Of a stretch of DNA of 42,085 bases, positions 7,942 through 16,271 are shown in pieces (the stretch's first letter is position 1; each line of letters starts with the position of its first letter). The DNA comes from Lactobacillus hominis DSM 23910 = CRBIP 24.179. Its GTDB lineage: Bacteria; Bacillota; Bacilli; Lactobacillales; Lactobacillaceae. Under the pieces are notes generated by a model. The model saw nothing but the letters and a program-made list of their open reading frames with translations, ran no database searches and was not told where the DNA came from. The stretch covers positions 1 through 42,085 of the forward strand of contig NZ_CAKE01000019.1 of the NCBI RefSeq assembly GCF_000296835.1, written 5' to 3'. The translations under genes were made by a program, and so were the position numbers.

Positions 7942-8238
7942 ATGCAACTAAACAACTTTTTACACCTAATTAACGATTTAGATAAATCCTATAGTATCTT
8001 TTTCAAGCAAGAAAAAAATGGACCGCAGTGGCCCATTTCTAAAGTTACTCTGACGAGTTCAAAATGTATCTTTGTAGCTCAACAAGATAGATCTGCCAAA
8101 ACAATCAAAAATGTAATGACTCTTTTAGCAAAAATCAATCAAAAAAATATTCCTTTAGTTATCCAGCTGAATCAAACAGAATACTCATTTTTTGGAATCC
8201 AAATTGATCCGGTCAAACATCAAATTAATATTTTTTGA
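7942..8238 (+). CDS. Hypothetical 98-residue protein
   Basis: I do not recognise the family. A strong AGGAGG site 7 bases before the ATG supports it. The protein is soluble by composition, rich in Gln, Lys and Ile, without a signal peptide or membrane segment. It ends four bases from the convergent galU stop with no terminator between, so the two transcripts must overlap. Divergent from the hydrolase. Confidence 0.7.
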   Translation: MQLNNFLHLINDLDKSYSIFFKQEKNGPQWPISKVTLTSSKCIFVAQQDRSAKTIKNVMTLLAKINQKNIPLVIQLNQTEYSFFGIQIDPVKHQINIF

Positions 8239-8242
8239 GCAA

Positions 8243-9145
8243 TTAATTTTTCTTATTTTTATTTTGACGACTTAATTTTGTTCCTAAATCAATAATGTAT
8301 TGTCTTAAGGCATCTTTAGTTTCAGGATGAGTTAAACCATATTCAATAGCTGTTTCTAGGTAGCCTTCTTTATTTCCAACATCATGGCGTTCGCCTTTGA
8401 ATTCATGTGCAAAAACTCTTTGAGTCTTGTTCATCGTATCGATAGCATCAGTTAATTGAATTTCGCCACCTCTACCTGGCTTTTGGGTAGCTAAGATATC
8501 AAAAATCTCAGGCGTTAATAAATAACGACCAATAATAGCTAAATCACTTGGAGCTTCATCGACAGCTGGCTTTTCCACAAATGATTGAACATTGTATAAA
8601 CCAGATTCGATTTCACCAGAAGGATCGATAACACCATATTTAGAAACTTCTTCATGCGGCACGCGCATCACGGCAATAGTCGAAGCGTGAGTCTTATTAT
8701 AGCGATCAATTAATTGCTTAGTAAGTGGCTCTTTATCATTCATTAAATCGTCACCTAGCATAACTACAAATGGCTCGTCTCCAACAAAGCTCTTAGCACG
8801 ATAAATAGCGTCTCCTAAGCCAGCTGGGTGTGGTTGACGAGTGTAATACAAATTAACTCCTAAATCAGTAATTGATTGCGTTAATTTTAATAACTTATCT
8901 TTGTGCTTTTCTTGCAAGTCTTGCTCTAATTCAGGATTTGCATCAAAGTGATCTTCAATGGAACGTTTATTTTTACCTGTAACAATTAAAATGTCTTCAA
9001 TCCCAGACTTCTTAGCTTCTTCTACAATAAATTGAATTGTTGGCTTATCTACGATTGGTAACATTTCCTTTGGCATTGCCTTAGTTGCAGGCAAAAAACG
9101 CGTACCTAATCCAGCAGCCGGAATTACAGCTTTTCTAACCTTCAT
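8243..9145 (-). CDS. galU: UTP-glucose-1-phosphate uridylyltransferase
   Basis: Makes UDP-glucose from UTP and glucose-1-phosphate in the cytoplasm, feeding exopolysaccharide, teichoic-acid glucosylation and galactose use. The 300 residues fit the bacterial family. The N-terminal nucleotide site Ala-Ala-Gly-Leu-Gly-Thr-Arg-Phe (10-17) and the Lys-Ala-Met-Pro-Lys-Glu-Met motif (22-28) are intact, as are Gly-Asp-Asp near 110 and Val-Glu-Lys-Pro near 192. The ATG follows AAGAAGGA. It lies 61 bp after the YihY gene in the same direction, without a terminator between, so read-through from the map unit is possible. Confidence 0.95.
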   Translation of the reverse strand: MKVRKAVIPAAGLGTRFLPATKAMPKEMLPIVDKPTIQFIVEEAKKSGIEDILIVTGKNKRSIEDHFDANPELEQDLQEKHKDKLLKLTQSITDLGVNLYYTRQPHPAGLGDAIYRAKSFVGDEPFVVMLGDDLMNDKEPLTKQLIDRYNKTHASTIAVMRVPHEEVSKYGVIDPSGEIESGLYNVQSFVEKPAVDEAPSDLAIIGRYLLTPEIFDILATQKPGRGGEIQLTDAIDTMNKTQRVFAHEFKGERHDVGNKEGYLETAIEYGLTHPETKDALRQYIIDLGTKLSRQNKNKKN

Positions 9146-9206
9146 AAAATCCTTCTTTCAAAGTAAAAGTTATAGCTTTCTTTACATGGCAATCATATCA
9201 AAGAAA

Positions 9207-10127
9207 TTACTTCACTGCATCCTTATTTTTTACGAATAATTTTAAATTATTGGCCCGATAAACAGGCTGCCCATATCTTAGTAAATCAATACTTGCATTG
9301 ACGCTGACGCCAAACAAAAAGATCAACGAAGCAATATTTAGCCAAAGCATGAACACTATAAATGATCCAACAATACCATAGTTTTGCCAGCGGGTACCAA
9401 AGTTTTTGATATATAAACCAAAAAAGTAGGTTAAAGCAATCCAAGAAATTTCTGTTAAGAAAACTCCTGGCCAAATTGTCCGCTTACGATTTTCAATATT
9501 CGGTAATGTATAGTAAAGATAAAGAATAATCAAAATCATCATCAAGATAATAGCCGGCCAGCGATAGCTTTCGATTTTATTAATTCCGGCTAATGAGAAT
9601 TTGAAAATCGGGGCCAAAAATTCCATAATCTGACGACCGAAAGTTAAGGCAAAAATTGCTAAAGCAAAAGCTAAAACCATTATTGCCGTGATCAAAAAAG
9701 AAATTGATCTTGATAAAACAGTATGCCACCAAGGCTGACCCTTTTCTTTACTATAAACGCCATAAATTCGATTCATCGCAATGCGAACTGAATTTATCAA
9801 ACTTGAAAATGACCAAACCGCCAAAATAATACCAAAACTAATAAAGCCACTGGAATGCTGTTTAAGCAAGCTATTAATGATCGGCATAACAAAGCTTGAT
9901 ACTTCGCTTGGAAAAATCAGCTCTAAATAATCCGCAATTGGTCTGGTATCAATTTTAAAAAGCGGCAAGACATTTCCGACAATAATGATGATCGGAAAAA
10001 TACTAAATAAAATGTAGTAAGCAATAATAATTGAATTTTGCGTAATTTCTCCTCGAGAAATTACCTTTGATAAAGCGACGATTAGGTGATTAAATCGTCG
10101 CTTTAGTTTTTGGGGATTAATTTTCAT
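9207..10127 (-). CDS. YihY/BrkB-family inner-membrane protein
   Basis: A 306-residue polytopic protein with about six hydrophobic segments between residues 30 and 275 and the family features Ser-Ile-Phe-Pro near 42 and Tyr-Gly-Val near 120. The family was once labelled ribonuclease BN by mistake; no nuclease motif exists here. Function is unknown, with suggestions ranging from transport to cell-envelope roles. It starts 5 bases after the map stop codon and is therefore in one operon with map. Confidence 0.85.
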   Translation of the reverse strand: MKINPQKLKRRFNHLIVALSKVISRGEITQNSIIIAYYILFSIFPIIIIVGNVLPLFKIDTRPIADYLELIFPSEVSSFVMPIINSLLKQHSSGFISFGIILAVWSFSSLINSVRIAMNRIYGVYSKEKGQPWWHTVLSRSISFLITAIMVLAFALAIFALTFGRQIMEFLAPIFKFSLAGINKIESYRWPAIILMMILIILYLYYTLPNIENRKRTIWPGVFLTEISWIALTYFFGLYIKNFGTRWQNYGIVGSFIVFMLWLNIASLIFLFGVSVNASIDLLRYGQPVYRANNLKLFVKNKDAVK

Positions 10128-10132
10128 TAAGC

Positions 10133-10954
10133 CTATTCTTCATCAAAATGTGGCAAGTATTTTTCATAGCCATCGTATGGTTTTTGCAAAGTTAAAATCT
10201 TAGGACCATCTTTAGTAATGGCAAAAGTATGCTCAAATTGCGCTGCCTTTGAACCATCTGGAGTTGCATAGTAAACCCAGTCGTCGTTTGGATCAGATAC
10301 AGTCTTTTGTTCGATTCTCCAATCTCCACCAGCTTCAACCATTGGTTCAACTGTAATGGTCATTCCTTCGCGCAAACGCAAACCGTGACCTGCTTTGCCC
10401 CAGTGAGGAACTTCAGGATCTTCGTGAATTGATGGTTGAATTCCGTGTCCAACTAATTCACGTACATCGCCGTAGTTGTTTTCTACTTCTAGGAAGTTTT
10501 GAATTACGCTACCGATATCACCGATTCGATTGCCAACAGTAGCTTGGTCAATTCCAAGATACATTGCTTTTTTAGTATCTTCGATCAATTTGGCATCTTC
10601 ATCAGAAATCTTACCTACAGGATAAGTAGTGCATGAGTCAGTTTCGTAGCCATCTACATTGCAAGTAACATCAACACTTACAATATCTCCTTCATTTAAG
10701 ATCTTGTCTTTACGAGGAATTTGGTGAGCAATTTCTTCGTTTACACTGATACAAGTGCCATACTTATAGCCCTCGAATCCTTGTTCAGATAAACGACCAC
10801 CATGCTTTTTCATAAAGTCTTGACAAAATTCTTCGATCTCCCAAGTTGACATACCTGGTTTGATTACATCGCGTAAAGCTTCAAACATTGATGCTAATAC
10901 ACGACCAGATTTTTGCATTCCTTGAAGTTCTCTTTTTGATTTAATAGTAATCAA
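10133..10954 (-). CDS. map: Methionine aminopeptidase, type I
   Basis: Removes the initiator methionine from nascent proteins. The 273 residues carry the complete dimetal site: Asp95, Asp106, His170, Glu203 and Glu241, with the substrate-contact His77 and His177. The start is TTG at 10954, seven bases after an AAAGGAGAG ribosome site; no ATG fits. First gene of the map-YihY unit and divergent from the flavodoxin gene. The protein is about 20 residues longer than typical type Ia enzymes, with the extra length at the C-terminus. Confidence 0.95.
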   Translation of the reverse strand: MITIKSKRELQGMQKSGRVLASMFEALRDVIKPGMSTWEIEEFCQDFMKKHGGRLSEQGFEGYKYGTCISVNEEIAHQIPRKDKILNEGDIVSVDVTCNVDGYETDSCTTYPVGKISDEDAKLIEDTKKAMYLGIDQATVGNRIGDIGSVIQNFLEVENNYGDVRELVGHGIQPSIHEDPEVPHWGKAGHGLRLREGMTITVEPMVEAGGDWRIEQKTVSDPNDDWVYYATPDGSKAAQFEHTFAITKDGPKILTLQKPYDGYEKYLPHFDEE

Positions 10955-11073
10955 ATCTCAACTCTCCTTTTAAGTAATAAATTTATATTTTTAAAAATTA
11001 TATATAGTTCTTATTATAAAGCTTTTCTAAAACTTTTTCTCCTCTTCTTCACACATTATTAGTTTGCATCTAG

Positions 11074-11079
11074 TATAAT
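11074..11079 (+). promoter_or_regulatory. -10 element for flavodoxin-gtrA
   Basis: TATAAT at 11074-11079, 35 bases before the flavodoxin ATG. No convincing -35 is seen at 17 bases, so strength is uncertain. Confidence 0.4.
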
Positions 11080-11113
11080 AAAATAAGATATTTTGACGAA
11101 AGAAGACGATCTA

Positions 11114-11560
11114 ATGAAAGCACAAATAGTTTTTGCAAGCATGACCGGCAACGATGAAGATATGGCAGATATTCTTGAAGAAGACCTTCAAGATGCAGGC
11201 TTTGAAGTTGAAACTACCGATGTAAGTTTTGCTGATGCAAGTTCTTATTTAGATGCCGATCTTTGCGTAATGGTCACTTATACTTACGGCGAAGGCGTTA
11301 TGACCGATGAATTACGCGACTTTTATGATCAATTAATAGAATTAAACCTCACTGGTAAAAAATTTGCTGTCATGGGCTCTGGAGATAAAACGTATAAGGA
11401 CCATTACTGCGAAAATGTTTTTGATTTCCAAAAAGCATTTAAGAAAATCGGTGCCCAAGAAGTGGCAAAACCGGTAACTATTGAAAATGCCGTTAAAGAT
11501 GAAGATATCGCCTTAATCGATCAAGCAGCATCCCAAATGGCTGAGGCATTTAATGACTAA
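11114..11560 (+). CDS. Flavodoxin
   Basis: Small FMN-binding electron carrier of 148 residues. The N-terminal strand leads into the FMN-phosphate loop Ser-Met-Thr-Gly-Asn-Asp-Glu (about residues 9-15), and Thr-Tyr-Gly-Glu-Gly near 56 and Gly-Ser-Gly-Asp near 93 match the other flavin-contact loops. I chose ATG at 11114, since the longer frame would begin with a TTG lying near the expected transcription start. It overlaps gtrA by 8 bases. No obvious redox partner gene is adjacent. Confidence 0.9.
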   Translation: MKAQIVFASMTGNDEDMADILEEDLQDAGFEVETTDVSFADASSYLDADLCVMVTYTYGEGVMTDELRDFYDQLIELNLTGKKFAVMGSGDKTYKDHYCENVFDFQKAFKKIGAQEVAKPVTIENAVKDEDIALIDQAASQMAEAFND

Positions 11561-12062
11561 GCATCATCATGCCAAAGGAGTTACTAAAAAGCAGCTACGT
11601 AAACTAGGCAACAAGTTAGTTTTACGTCATCGAAATTTTTATGTTTATGTAGTTTTCGGCTTTTTAGCAGCCCTAATTAATATTTTTACATTCTGGCTTT
11701 TTCATAATATTTGGAAAATTCCTTGGTTTTATGCCAATATTTTGGCTTTTATTATTTCCAATCTCGCTTCATTTGTTTTCAATAAGCATGGGGTTTTCAT
11801 TGAAAATGTTGATAAAAGCCACTCAATAATTTATCAATTGTCTTTGTTTTTCCTTTATCGCATTTTAAGTTTGATTCCCGATAACATTATTATGTTTTTA
11901 GGGATGTCGTGGCTTCATTGGAATACATTTATCGTAAAGATAATTGATCAAATTGTAGTAGGAATTTTTAATTATCTAACTACTAAATCTATCTTTCTTA
12001 AATCCAGCAGTAAGGTAGCAAAAATATTTAGAAAAAGATTACGAGCTAGCAAAAAATCATAG
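11553..12062 (+). CDS. GtrA-family membrane protein
   Basis: A 169-residue protein with four hydrophobic segments (about 30-50, 58-78, 92-112 and 128-145) and basic termini, the standard GtrA layout. GtrA-like proteins are thought to help move lipid-linked sugars across the membrane for glycosylation of surface polymers. The ATG lies inside the end of the flavodoxin gene (8-base overlap), so they are co-translated. No glycosyltransferase is adjacent, though mnaA and galU nearby supply nucleotide sugars. Confidence 0.85.
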   Translation: MTKHHHAKGVTKKQLRKLGNKLVLRHRNFYVYVVFGFLAALINIFTFWLFHNIWKIPWFYANILAFIISNLASFVFNKHGVFIENVDKSHSIIYQLSLFFLYRILSLIPDNIIMFLGMSWLHWNTFIVKIIDQIVVGIFNYLTTKSIFLKSSSKVAKIFRKRLRASKKS

Positions 12063-12086
12063 ATTCGTTTGAATCTATGATTTTTT
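12051..12086. terminator. Bidirectional terminator between gtrA and mnaA
   Basis: A perfect palindromic hairpin: AAAAAATCATAGATTC, loop of four, then its exact complement ending in six Ts. It works on both strands and contains the gtrA stop codon in its first arm. Confidence 0.92.
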
Positions 12087-12089
12087 ATT

Positions 12090-13232
12090 TTATTCAAAGT
12101 CCTTGGGCTTAGGACCTTTTTTATCTGAGAAGTAATATGCAATTGCGTCCATAATGCGTTCACTAGCATGACCATCCCCGTAAGGGTTCTTAGCATTAGC
12201 CATAGCATCGTATGCTTCTTTATTTTCAAGAAGTTCTACCATTTCATCATGAACTGAATCAACTTGCGTGCCAACTAACTTCAAAGTACCAGCCTTTACC
12301 CCTTCAGGACGCTCAGTCGTATCGCGTAAAACTAAAACTGGCTTACCTAAACTTGGTGCTTCTTCTTGGACGCCACCAGAGTCAGTCATAATAAAGTATG
12401 AACGCTTAGCTAAATTGTGAAAATCTACTACATCTAATGGATCAATCAAGTGAATTCGTGGATCGCCACCTAAAACTTCTTTGGCAACTTCTTGCACTCT
12501 TGGCGATAAGTGAACTGGGTAAATAATTTCAACATCTTCATGTGAATCAACAACTTGCTTCATCACTTTGAAGACGCGACGCATTGGTTCACCTTGGTTT
12601 TCACGACGGTGCATGGTAACTAAGATAACGCGGTTACCTGGCTTAATTTTATCTAAAACATCGTGGTGGTAATCCTTTTGTACAGTTTGCTGCAAAGCAT
12701 CAATTGCGGTATTACCAGTTACGTAGATATTATCAGCTTTGTGGTTTTCTTTAATTAAATTAGACTTACTTAATTCAGTCGGTGCAAAGTATAAGTCGCT
12801 CAAATCATCAGTCATTTGACGATTCATTTCTTCAGGAAACGGAGAATACTTATTCCAAGTACGAAGTCCTGCTTCGACATGGCCCAAAGTAGTTTGTTCA
12901 TAAAATGTTGCAAGTCCTGCCGCAAAACTAGTAGTGGTATCGCCATGAACCAAAACAATATCTGGTTTTTCCTCTTTAATAACTTTTGCCAAATCGATCA
13001 TTACTTTAGAGGTAATTTCCTCTAAAGTTTGATTTTTGTGCATAATGTTAAAATCGTAATCAGGTTTGATTTTGAAAATATCCAAAACTTGGTCAAGCAT
13101 TTCACGGTGTTGTGCACTAACTACTGTTACTTCATCGAAACGATCGTCTTTTTTTAATTTCAAAACAAGTGGCGCCATTTTAATAGCTTCTGGACGAGTT
13201 CCAAAAACTGTCATCACTTTAATTTTTTTCAT
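12090..13232 (-). CDS. mnaA: UDP-N-acetylglucosamine 2-epimerase
   Basis: Interconverts UDP-GlcNAc and UDP-ManNAc, the latter used for teichoic-acid linkage units or other surface glycans. The 380 residues fit the non-hydrolysing family. Key stretches are Gly-Thr-Arg-Pro-Glu-Ala (11-16), His-Gly-Asp-Thr near 95, His-Val-Glu-Ala-Gly-Leu-Arg near 118, His-Arg-Arg-Glu-Asn near 208 and Asp-Ser-Gly-Gly-Val-Gln-Glu-Glu near 286. A perfect GGAGGT site precedes the ATG; a TATAGT -10 lies at 13259-13264. Also called wecB or epsC in other species. Confidence 0.95.
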   Translation of the reverse strand: MKKIKVMTVFGTRPEAIKMAPLVLKLKKDDRFDEVTVVSAQHREMLDQVLDIFKIKPDYDFNIMHKNQTLEEITSKVMIDLAKVIKEEKPDIVLVHGDTTTSFAAGLATFYEQTTLGHVEAGLRTWNKYSPFPEEMNRQMTDDLSDLYFAPTELSKSNLIKENHKADNIYVTGNTAIDALQQTVQKDYHHDVLDKIKPGNRVILVTMHRRENQGEPMRRVFKVMKQVVDSHEDVEIIYPVHLSPRVQEVAKEVLGGDPRIHLIDPLDVVDFHNLAKRSYFIMTDSGGVQEEAPSLGKPVLVLRDTTERPEGVKAGTLKLVGTQVDSVHDEMVELLENKEAYDAMANAKNPYGDGHASERIMDAIAYYFSDKKGPKPKDFE

Positions 13233-13366
13233 AAGTTACCTCCGATATAATTATCTCTACTATACCGTAAAAGCACTATCTTTTGCACTATCAAATTTAA
13301 AAATTGCTGTATTTTTGATTGCTAATTATGCTTTAATTTAAATAGCTTTTATCAGGGAGTGAAAAA

Positions 13367-13552
13367 ATGTCCTGGATTTTATTTCTAGCTGGAATTTTAA
13401 TTATTATTACTGTCTTCTTACTCGTCTTCAGTTTTGATAAGCAATTTAGTAAAAAGACCCGTTTAATTATTTTAAGTATTGGGATCGTATTTTTGATAAT
13501 GACATTAATTTTAATCTGGAAAATATTATCAAATCCGATGATGATTTTGTGA
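13367..13552 (+). CDS. Small two-helix membrane protein, unknown function
   Basis: 61 residues made of two hydrophobic helices (about 4-22 and 33-53) joined by a short basic loop with Lys-Lys-Thr-Arg. An AGGGAG site 8 bases before the ATG supports translation. It ends 8 bases before the 3' end of the convergent tRNA gene. No family recognised; small proteins of this layout are often lost in automatic annotation. Confidence 0.6.
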   Translation: MSWILFLAGILIIITVFLLVFSFDKQFSKKTRLIILSIGIVFLIMTLILIWKILSNPMMIL

Positions 13553-13559
13553 TTTTCTA

Positions 13560-13632
13560 TGACCCCGGTGAGATTCGAACTCACCTCTACGGTTTAGGAG
13601 ACCATTGTTCTATCCAGATGAACTACGGGGTC
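13560..13632 (-). tRNA. tRNA-Arg (anticodon CCT)
   Basis: The minus strand folds as a full cloverleaf: 7-bp acceptor stem GACCCCG/CGGGGTC, T-arm with TTCGAAT and an anticodon stem ATGGT/ACCGT around the loop CTCCTAA. Anticodon CCT reads AGG. The discriminator base is A (13560) and CCA is not encoded. Confidence 0.95.
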
Positions 13633-13685
13633 AAAACTAGTTTTACTTTACCATAAAACTAATTTTTGTACTATGCTTTGATCTA

Positions 13686-15017
13686 TTAAATTTCAGGCAA
13701 ATAGAAACTGCGATTAATATCATCTTCTGTCGCAATCTTATCAGCAGCAAACACAAACGGCATCCAAATAAAGAAAGCAATAATCATATTTACCAAAGAC
13801 AAGACAATAGCCCGCCAATCATAATTACATGCTAAAAATGGTCCAATAATTGGCGGCATAACCGCTGGAACAAAGATTTGCACTGGATTTACCCAGCCTA
13901 ATCTGGTTACCCAATATGCCAATGAAACATTTACTAAAGGCGCTACAACAAATGGAATCAGATAAACTAGATTAAAGACAACTGGCAATCCAAACAAAAC
14001 AGGTTCATTAATATTAAACAAGCCTGGAGCCAGGGCCATTTTAGCCACAGTTCGAAAATCGCTTCTCTTAGAAAAGACCAAGATTGCGATTATCAAAATT
14101 AATGTCCCACCTGCTCCTCCAAACCAGGCAAATACATTAAATGAATCTCTTACCCAGTCATATGGGACATGAGCTCCTGCTCTAACAGCCGTTACGTTGC
14201 TATTTTGCGGAGTCAGCCACAGAGAATCTATCACTGGCGTTAAAACACTGATCCCGTTAATACCAAAGAACCAGAATACTTGTACCAAAAATGTGATTAA
14301 TAAGACAACGCCGAAACCTTGCCCCATCTTAACTAATGGAGCTTGAATTGTTTCTAATAGCCAAATTCCAAAATAAGTACCAGTAAAACGTTGGAAGAAC
14401 CAATTAATAATTCCTACGCCAAAAATCGCCAGCATCATAGGAATAAGCGTCGAAAATGCCACCCATTCTGCATGCGGCATTCTGGCATCCACCTTTAAAG
14501 TTAATCGCATTTTATATAGCGCAATAAAAAATGCCGTCCCAATCCCGCCAAAAATAATTGCGGTAAAAAGACCTGAAGTAGAAAATTGATTGATATCCAC
14601 CGCAGTTTTTAAACTAGCAGCATCCATTTTCATCTTGATCTTTACAATATCGCTAATACTCATTGTAAAAGAAACTAAGGACACAATTGATCCCGACAAG
14701 CGATTAACTTCAAAGGCTTTGGCCAAGTGATAGCCCCAAGAAAAAGCAAAATATAGTGCAAAAAGCGCAAAAGTTCCATTCCAAACGACGTTATCAATTA
14801 CTACTAGCGGGGTTAAAATAGTCGCAAATTGATCCCAGCCTAACTGTACTTTTGATGCTTTAATCAAGCTGTTAAACAGCATTGCGAGCGATCCAACCAT
14901 GGTAATTGGTAAAAGCGATACGAATGTATCTCTCAGCGCCACTAGCCATCTAATCTGTCCTAATTTTGCAGCCAACGGCAATACATAAGTTTCAAGCCAC
15001 TTTACTATTTTAGACAT
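13686..15017 (-). CDS. PTS system EIIC, cellobiose/lactose family
   Basis: Membrane channel subunit of a sugar phosphotransferase system. The 443 residues form 8-10 hydrophobic segments, and the conserved Gly-Leu-Phe-Asn-Ile-Asn-Glu-Pro-Val-Leu-Phe-Gly-Leu-Pro stretch near residue 335 is the sugar-site signature of the Lac/Cel class. No EIIA or EIIB domain is fused or adjacent, so it must borrow them from other loci. The ATG overlaps the helicase stop as TAATG. Likely substrates are beta-glucosides or N,N'-diacetylchitobiose; sequence alone does not decide. Confidence 0.9.
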   Translation of the reverse strand: MSKIVKWLETYVLPLAAKLGQIRWLVALRDTFVSLLPITMVGSLAMLFNSLIKASKVQLGWDQFATILTPLVVIDNVVWNGTFALFALYFAFSWGYHLAKAFEVNRLSGSIVSLVSFTMSISDIVKIKMKMDAASLKTAVDINQFSTSGLFTAIIFGGIGTAFFIALYKMRLTLKVDARMPHAEWVAFSTLIPMMLAIFGVGIINWFFQRFTGTYFGIWLLETIQAPLVKMGQGFGVVLLITFLVQVFWFFGINGISVLTPVIDSLWLTPQNSNVTAVRAGAHVPYDWVRDSFNVFAWFGGAGGTLILIIAILVFSKRSDFRTVAKMALAPGLFNINEPVLFGLPVVFNLVYLIPFVVAPLVNVSLAYWVTRLGWVNPVQIFVPAVMPPIIGPFLACNYDWRAIVLSLVNMIIAFFIWMPFVFAADKIATEDDINRSFYLPEI

Positions 15018-16264
15018 TAACGTACCTCTTTTTTATTTCGTGGGTGGTATCCTTTGTTCTTTTTATTACGCCAACGCTTTTTCTTATGTTTAGCTGACTT
15101 TTTAGCGTTAGAATTTTCCACTTTTTTATCGTTTTTAACTTCTTCTTTAGCCTTGTTATCAGGTCTTGTAGTCGTTAACTCGTAGCCGTTAAAGTAAACG
15201 CGTTGAATTTTGTATTCACCATCAACTAGCTTGCGCAAATCACGAAAATCATGATCATCGCCCAAAGTCACAACGCATCCGCTCTTATTCATCCGTCCAG
15301 TTCTGCCGCTGCGGTGCATATAAGTATTAGCTTCAGATGGAATTTCAAAGTTAATAACGTAACTAACATTAGGAATATCCAATCCCCTTGCCGCTAAATC
15401 TGTCACAAACAGAAGCTTAATATAACCCTTGCGAAAATCGCTCAAAAGCTTTTCCTTAACTTGCTTGTTACTATCAGATGCTAAAACGCCAAATTTAGTT
15501 TTGGTATGAGAAAAAATTTTAGCAAAGCGATTCTGCGTTTCATTTGAATCAAAAAATAGCATTCCTTTAAACTTATCTAACTTAGCTAGGCGCTGAACAA
15601 ACTGAATCTTATACTCATTTGAAACTTGTAAAAAGTAGTGCTTAACTTTAGACTTTTGCTCATCTCTAACATCAACTAATAAAAAGGTTCGGCCAAATAA
15701 TTCCTCGCAGTTATGCGTAATTTCTGATTCTGAAGCACCAAAAAGTAAAATTTGCGCCTGCGATGACAAATTTTGACCCAAAGATGAAAGTAAATCTGCT
15801 TTTGCAAATTCTAAAATATCATCGGCTTCATCGATAACTAAAGAATTAATTTTATCTAACTTAATCTTATTTTCTGAGAAAAAGTCAAAAAATCTACCCG
15901 GCGTACAAATCAAAATATCAGGCTTATCTTTTTTTAACCGCTCTAGTTGACGCTTGCGATTACCTGCCCCTACTAAGGCAATTGTACTTAAGCCCTCTGT
16001 CTTAGCAAATTCTTGTAAAGCATTTCTCGTTTGAATTGCTAGTTCAGTTGTTGGCTCAAGTATAACTGCTTGTCCCCCAATTTGCTTGATGCGTTCAATT
16101 ACTGGCAAACCATAAGCTAGCGTCTTACCAGTTCCTGTTTTAGCTAAACCGACTAAACTTGCCCCATTTTTAATTGCTTGAAAAGTTTGCTCTTGAATCA
16201 AAGTGGGCTTAGTTTTACCTTGTTTTTCTAATACTTTTTGAATATTTTCTGAATACATTTTCAT
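15017..16264 (-). CDS. DEAD-box RNA helicase
   Basis: ATP-dependent RNA helicase, likely acting in ribosome assembly or cold adaptation. The 415 residues show Ala-Lys-Thr-Gly-Thr-Gly-Lys-Thr (motif I), Asp-Glu-Ala-Asp (II), the helicase C domain and His-Arg-Ser-Gly-Arg-Thr-Gly-Arg (VI), then a very basic Lys/Arg/Asn tail of about 50 residues for RNA binding. Motif Ia reads Pro-Thr-Thr-Glu-Leu-Ala and motif III reads Gly-Ala-Ser where Ser-Ala-Thr is usual. The start was set at ATG 16264, five bases from AAGG; GTG at 16270 is too close to it. Eight bases after the GH25-like gene. Confidence 0.9.
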   Translation of the reverse strand: MKMYSENIQKVLEKQGKTKPTLIQEQTFQAIKNGASLVGLAKTGTGKTLAYGLPVIERIKQIGGQAVILEPTTELAIQTRNALQEFAKTEGLSTIALVGAGNRKRQLERLKKDKPDILICTPGRFFDFFSENKIKLDKINSLVIDEADDILEFAKADLLSSLGQNLSSQAQILLFGASESEITHNCEELFGRTFLLVDVRDEQKSKVKHYFLQVSNEYKIQFVQRLAKLDKFKGMLFFDSNETQNRFAKIFSHTKTKFGVLASDSNKQVKEKLLSDFRKGYIKLLFVTDLAARGLDIPNVSYVINFEIPSEANTYMHRSGRTGRMNKSGCVVTLGDDHDFRDLRKLVDGEYKIQRVYFNGYELTTTRPDNKAKEEVKNDKKVENSNAKKSAKHKKKRWRNKKNKGYHPRNKKEVR

Positions 16265-16271
16265 TAACACC

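Noticed and set aside
11972-12229. Minus-strand frame across the gtrA end and the bidirectional terminator
   Set aside because: Runs through a strong terminator hairpin and is an out-of-frame reading of mnaA.
13560-13632. tRNA-Arg as an integration site for a mobile island
   Set aside because: No integrase gene, no repeat of the tRNA 3' end and no foreign-looking genes on either side.
13636-13665. TAGTTTTA / TAAAACTA hairpin upstream of the tRNA as a terminator of the EIIC operon
   Set aside because: AT-only stem with a short, broken T run on the minus strand; too weak to list.
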